From: CAZCFB01 sp964511535
GTDB lineage: Bacteria > Myxococcota_A > Polyangia > GCA-2747355 > CAZCFB01
Assembly (NCBI GenBank): GCA_964511535.1
Contig: CAZEFW010000158.1
Location: 1-22,839, forward strand
Direction of reading: 5' to 3'
DNA: 22,839 nt
Position numbers and translations under genes: made by a program. A model generated the notes under the pieces. The model had not been told where the DNA came from. It saw only the letters and a list, made by a program, of their open reading frames with translations, and searched no databases. This document shows positions 19,889 through 22,839 of the stretch, piece by piece (within the stretch, counting starts at the first letter, position 1; each line of letters starts with the position of its first letter).

Positions 19889-19900
19889 CTGACCGGTCAG
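19889..19900. promoter_or_regulatory. Perfect palindrome CTGACCGGTCAG, likely TetR operator
   Basis: The 12-bp palindrome sits in the 137-base region between the divergent tetR and DUF72 genes, 48 bases from the tetR start. TetR-family regulators typically bind such dyads in the shared promoter of divergent genes, and GACCGGTC-type cores are common for this family. This is inference from position and symmetry. Confidence 0.55.
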
Positions 19901-19978
19901 TCATGATTGGCCAGGCGCCCCGGACTGTCAAGATGGTCCGAGGTAGATTTCCGCTCATGCGCGAAGTATTTTGAGGGG

Positions 19979-20728
19979 ATGGACCCTGACAACATATCCG
20001 CCGCTCGCGTTCAGGTTGGCTGCACCTCCACCGGCCGCCGGCGGGACGTGTACTTCAGCCGCTTCTCCACGCTGGAGTACGGACAGAGCTTCATCTTTCC
20101 GCCCAAGGCCTCGGTGCTGACCAAGCTGCGCACCCAGGCTCCCGATGGCTTCTCCTTCTTCGTTCGCGCCTGGCAGTGCATCACGCACCCGGCCGACAGC
20201 CCCACGTACGAGCGGCTCCCTCACGAGATCAAGGGTGACCCCCTGGGCTTCGGCGGCTTCCAGCTCAGCCCGGAGGTGGACAACGCCTGGCGCAACACCC
20301 TGCGCGCAGCGCGCAGGTTGGGCGCCGCCGGGGTGGTCTTCTCCACGCCGGCGTCCTTCACCCCCACGGCGAACAACCGGCAGAACATGTCCGCCTTCTT
20401 CGAGCGTATCGCCGCGGATGTAAGCGAGGCGGCGCTGACGCTGGTCTGGGAGCCGGCCGGGCTGTGGTCCCTGCCCGAGGTGGAGGCGCTGGCCTCTGAC
20501 CTGGGCCTGATACCCTGCTGGGACCCCCTGGCGCGAGAGGTCTTCCCCGTCGGTGAGCAGGCTTACCTGCGCGTCACCAGCCTGGGTCGCCCGGTGGCGC
20601 CGTCGATCTCGGAGCTCTCCTGGCTCGCCGACGGTCTGCGGCAGTACGCCGCTGCAACCTGCATCTTCGATATGCCGTCGATGTTCTCCGATGCACAGCG
20701 GCTGGTGGAGCAGTTGGCCACAGGCTGA
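19979..20728 (+). CDS. DUF72 (YecE-like) family protein
   Basis: The product resembles DUF72, a TIM-barrel-like family of unknown biochemical role. It has ARVQVGCTSTG at the N-terminus, YFSRFSTLEYGQSFIFPPKAS, then FSFFVRAWQCITHP and LGFGGFQLSPEV. The motif LTLVWEPAGLWSLPEVEALASDLGLIPCWDP takes the place of the usual EPRHxSW region. I start at the ATG at 19979 (249 residues), preceded by GAGGGG with a short spacing. An in-frame TTG at 19907 is too close to the palindrome and adds nothing conserved. The NFACT gene begins 7 bases after the stop, so the two form an operon. The protein is a diverged member, as several family-typical aromatic positions are altered. Confidence 0.8.
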   Translation: MDPDNISAARVQVGCTSTGRRRDVYFSRFSTLEYGQSFIFPPKASVLTKLRTQAPDGFSFFVRAWQCITHPADSPTYERLPHEIKGDPLGFGGFQLSPEVDNAWRNTLRAARRLGAAGVVFSTPASFTPTANNRQNMSAFFERIAADVSEAALTLVWEPAGLWSLPEVEALASDLGLIPCWDPLAREVFPVGEQAYLRVTSLGRPVAPSISELSWLADGLRQYAAATCIFDMPSMFSDAQRLVEQLATG

Positions 20729-20735
20729 AGCCGGC

Positions 20736-22139
20736 ATGTCACAGTCCATGTCAGCGGCCGAGTTGGACCTGGCGCTCGAGGAGCTGCGCCCGCTTCAAGG
20801 GGTGCAGCTGCAGCGGGTGGTGCAGCCCGACCCGCGCACTGTGTGCCTGCGGCTGATGCGCAGCTGGGTGCTGCTCGGCGCGCGCCCCGGGCGATGCCGC
20901 ATCCACCTGCTGTCCGACCGCCCCGGAGCGCTGCCGCCGGAGCCCGGCCCGTTCTGCATGCTCCTGCGCAAGGTGCTGCTCAACAGCCGGCTGGTTTCCG
21001 TGCAGCGCCAGCAGGATGACAGGGTGGTGCGCCTGCAGTTTTTGGGCGGGACGTTGCTGGCGCAGCTGGTGGACCGGTGGGCCGACCTGCTGCTGCTGGA
21101 TCCGGAGGACAAGATCCTGGGCAGCCTGACGGCGGTCCGGGGCGAGCTGCAGCAGGGCGCCCCGTATGTTCCGCTCTCGCCGCCGCCCCGTCGCGTCGAC
21201 CCGGCCATCCGGCCCTGGGCCCGGAGCAGCGCTGACCTCGAGGCTCACTACCGGCGGCTCGACCGGGACTCTGTCCTGGAGGGGATGCGGACGCGAGTCA
21301 GGCGCGCGCTGAAGAAGGGGCGCCGGACGCTGAAGAAGGTGGAGGGAGACCTGGCGCGGTGCCATGAGGCGGACCAGCTGCGCAAGTGGGCGGATCTGCT
21401 CATGGCCCAACAGTCCCTGGTGCAGGGCCGGGGCCTCAGCTCCGTGGAGCTGCCCGACCTGTTCGAGCAGGACGGCCCGCCGGTGTCCATCCCGTTGGAC
21501 CCGCGGCTCGGCGTCGTGGACAACGCCCAGGCCCTGTATCGCAAGCAGAGCCGCCTGACCCGGGGCGCGGAGCATGTGAACCGGAGGCTCGAGGCCGCCC
21601 GCCAGCGGGTGGCCGCGTTGCAGGACCTGGCCGCTGCGTTGCAGGAGGATTCAGAGTCCACTGCGGATGAGGCGGAGCTGCTGCGCCAGGTGGAGGCGCT
21701 GTGTCCTCCATCCCGCAGAGGCAAGCCGCGCGGCGGGAGCGCGGCCGGCGCGGCGCGGCTGCCGTACCACAGGTTCACCTCCAGCGATGGTCTGGAGGTC
21801 CTGGTGGGCCGCGGGGCCCGGGACAATCACCAGCTCACCTTTCAGGTGGCCCGGGGCAACGACCACTGGCTGCATGTGCGGGATCTGCCCGGCTGCCATG
21901 GGGTGGTCCGGACCCGGGGGGCCGATCCAGTGCCCCACCGGACCCTGCTCGAGGCGGCCACCCTGGTGGCGCACTTCAGCAAGGTCCGGGCGGGTGACAC
22001 CGTGGAGGTGAGCCATACCCGGCGCAAAAACGTCAGGCCGGTGACCGGGGCGCCGGGCAAGGTCTATGTCTCGGACGCCAGGACCTTGAGAATCAAGGTG
22101 GAACAGGAGCGCCTGGATCGGCTGCTGGGGCGGGGCTGA
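20736..22139 (+). CDS. NFACT family protein (RqcH/FbpA-like)
   Basis: Bacterial NFACT proteins (RqcH) bind stalled 50S subunits and recruit tRNA-Ala to add alanine tails during ribosome-associated quality control. This 467-residue protein has a diverged NFACT-N domain: ELRPLQGVQLQRVVQP, then PGPFCMLLRK and DDRVVRLQF. Its Asp95-Arg96 falls where RqcH has the essential tRNA-contacting DR pair. A coiled-coil region (about 165-305) and a C-terminal NFACT-R/DUF814 domain follow (YHRFTSSDGLEVLVGRGARD, then DHWLHVRDLPGCHGVV and RRKNVRPVTGAPGKVYVSD). It is about 100 residues shorter than Bacillus RqcH, mainly in the central part, so the HhH region is reduced or missing. I choose the ATG at 20736, 7 bases after the DUF72 stop. 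Its 3' end overlaps the convergent membrane-protein gene. Confidence 0.87.
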   Translation: MSQSMSAAELDLALEELRPLQGVQLQRVVQPDPRTVCLRLMRSWVLLGARPGRCRIHLLSDRPGALPPEPGPFCMLLRKVLLNSRLVSVQRQQDDRVVRLQFLGGTLLAQLVDRWADLLLLDPEDKILGSLTAVRGELQQGAPYVPLSPPPRRVDPAIRPWARSSADLEAHYRRLDRDSVLEGMRTRVRRALKKGRRTLKKVEGDLARCHEADQLRKWADLLMAQQSLVQGRGLSSVELPDLFEQDGPPVSIPLDPRLGVVDNAQALYRKQSRLTRGAEHVNRRLEAARQRVAALQDLAAALQEDSESTADEAELLRQVEALCPPSRRGKPRGGSAAGAARLPYHRFTSSDGLEVLVGRGARDNHQLTFQVARGNDHWLHVRDLPGCHGVVRTRGADPVPHRTLLEAATLVAHFSKVRAGDTVEVSHTRRKNVRPVTGAPGKVYVSDARTLRIKVEQERLDRLLGRG

Positions 22140-22590
22140 TCAGGTTATTAAGCCGGGCTTCCATGCCCCGGCGAGCTGTGCCTCGAAACGAGCGCCAGCA
22201 GATGAGATCCACCAACACCGCTGTGATCATGGCTGCAGGCACGGACCAGGAGATGAGCCAGCCCATGGCCAGGGCGGCGGCGGTGGCCAGCAGCGCGCCC
22301 GCGGTCAGGGCCCACAGCCAGCAGCGCCGCCTGGCGCCGGGGTGACGCAGGGATACCCGAACCTGGCAGCCCTCGTCCTGATCTTTCAGGTCCACCACCA
22401 CCAGGGCCGGCGCCCGGGACAGAAATCCTCCCGTGCCCGAGAACCCTAACCGGCTGGAAGTGGACTCTTCCAGTCGAAGGGGGGCCTCTCTGGCGAAGCC
22501 AGTGAGCAGATGTTCAGTAATCCGGGGGGCCAGTGTGGCTGCAGACGCTGAAAGGTGGGTTTCCACCTCCACGTCGAACCTGTCAGGCAT
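22093..22590 (-). CDS. Putative small membrane protein of unknown function
   Basis: I do not recognise the family. The 165-residue product has a soluble N-terminal part with alternating beta-like segments (FDVEVETHLSAS, ALVVVDLKDQ, CQVRVSLRHPG). Two adjacent hydrophobic helices follow (about 90-114, WALTAGALLATAAALAMGWL, and about 116-132, PAAMITAVLVDLICW), then a basic stretch and a Pro/Ala-rich tail. Both termini are predicted on the same, probably cytosolic, side. AGAGGA lies about 11 nt before the ATG, which is a long spacing. The last 47 bases overlap the end of the NFACT gene on the other strand. The ordered hydrophobic pattern supports a real gene, but no function can be assigned. Confidence 0.6.
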   Translation of the reverse strand: MPDRFDVEVETHLSASAATLAPRITEHLLTGFAREAPLRLEESTSSRLGFSGTGGFLSRAPALVVVDLKDQDEGCQVRVSLRHPGARRRCWLWALTAGALLATAAALAMGWLISWSVPAAMITAVLVDLICWRSFRGTARRGMEARLNNLISPAPAADPGAPVPP

Positions 22591-22677
22591 CGCCAGCAGA
22601 GTCCTCTGAGTGACGGTTTCTGTGGCGCTTCGGGAAGAGGTCTCGCCCTCGTAGAAGGCTTACTGCGCCAGGAAAGG

Positions 22678-22839
22678 CTACTTCTTACCCTTTTTCTTGG
22701 CGACCTTCTTCTTGGCCGGCTTCTTCTTGGCCGGAGCCTTCTTCTTGGCCGGCTTCTTCTTGGCCGGAGCCTTCTTCTTGGCCACCTTCTTCTTGGCCGG
22801 GGCCTTCTTCTTGGCCGGGGCCTTCTTCTTGGCCGGGGC
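22678..22839 (-). CDS. Lysine/alanine/proline-rich repeat tail of a basic protein (partial, 5' end outside the window)
   Basis: Reading leftward from the window edge, 53 codons to TAG at 22680-22678 encode units of APAKKK, PAKKK and VAKKK, ending in GKK. The start lies outside the window. Such histone-H1-like tails bind DNA or RNA without strong sequence preference. In high-GC bacteria they occur as C-terminal extensions of HU or other nucleoid or RNA-binding proteins, or as stand-alone H1-like proteins. Which applies here cannot be told. The near-identical 15- and 18-bp units make the gene prone to length change. The 87 bases between it and the membrane-protein gene show no clear terminator. 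Confidence 0.75.
   Translation of the reverse strand, partial: APAKKKAPAKKKAPAKKKVAKKKAPAKKKPAKKKAPAKKKPAKKKVAKKKGKK

Overview
This GC-rich, densely coding window looks like part of the chromosome of a myxobacterium-like or other deltaproteobacterial lineage. The main evidence is two proteins with an MJ0042-type zinc ribbon, a GYF-like domain and one membrane helix. One of them ends in the AgmX/PglI (GltJ-type) C-terminal domain known from Myxococcus. A cysteine-rich Pal-like lipoprotein, an NtrX-like regulator and a lysine/alanine-rich basic tail protein fit the same picture. The taxonomic placement is inferred from protein families, not computed.

Layout. 1-1941 is accessory: a cysteine-headed protein of unknown function, a C-terminal fragment of an aminoglycoside-phosphotransferase-like kinase, and about 675 bp without a convincing gene but with two hairpins, one an 18-bp perfect inverted repeat. 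1942-9880 reads rightward: an HxlR regulator, serS, a 1326-residue zinc-ribbon/GYF/TPR membrane protein with a 30-bp tandem repeat, and selB. 9881-10168 is a convergent intergenic region with four DnaA-box-like 9-mers. 10169-11530 (minus) is an NtrX-like sigma-54 response regulator. It is divergent from a pal-like gene and a YbgF/CpoB-like lipoprotein gene (11661-13270). These converge on the AgmX/GltJ-like gene (13313-15652, minus). That gene is divergent from uvrB-trmB (15826-18505).

trmB converges on a TIGR04282/DUF2064 transferase gene. The gap is filled by two copies of a palindromic REP-like element, and the stop codons of both genes lie inside those copies. The transferase gene overlaps the end of an upstream tetR gene by 3 nt. 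tetR is divergent from a DUF72 gene followed by an NFACT/RqcH-like gene, with a 12-bp perfect palindrome between them that is a likely TetR operator. A small two-helix membrane protein gene overlaps the NFACT 3' end convergently, and the window ends inside a gene coding a lysine/alanine/proline repeat tail.

Functional themes. Translation and its quality control are prominent: SerRS, SelB, TrmB and the NFACT protein. Envelope machinery is the other theme: the Pal-like and YbgF-like lipoproteins beside an AgmX/GltJ-like energy-transducer-type protein, and the large TPR protein with the same zinc-ribbon/GYF front end. SelB implies that the organism makes selenoproteins. The TIGR04282 transferase belongs to a family first described beside selenium-linked radical SAM proteins, but neither selA, selC nor the radical SAM partner is visible here.
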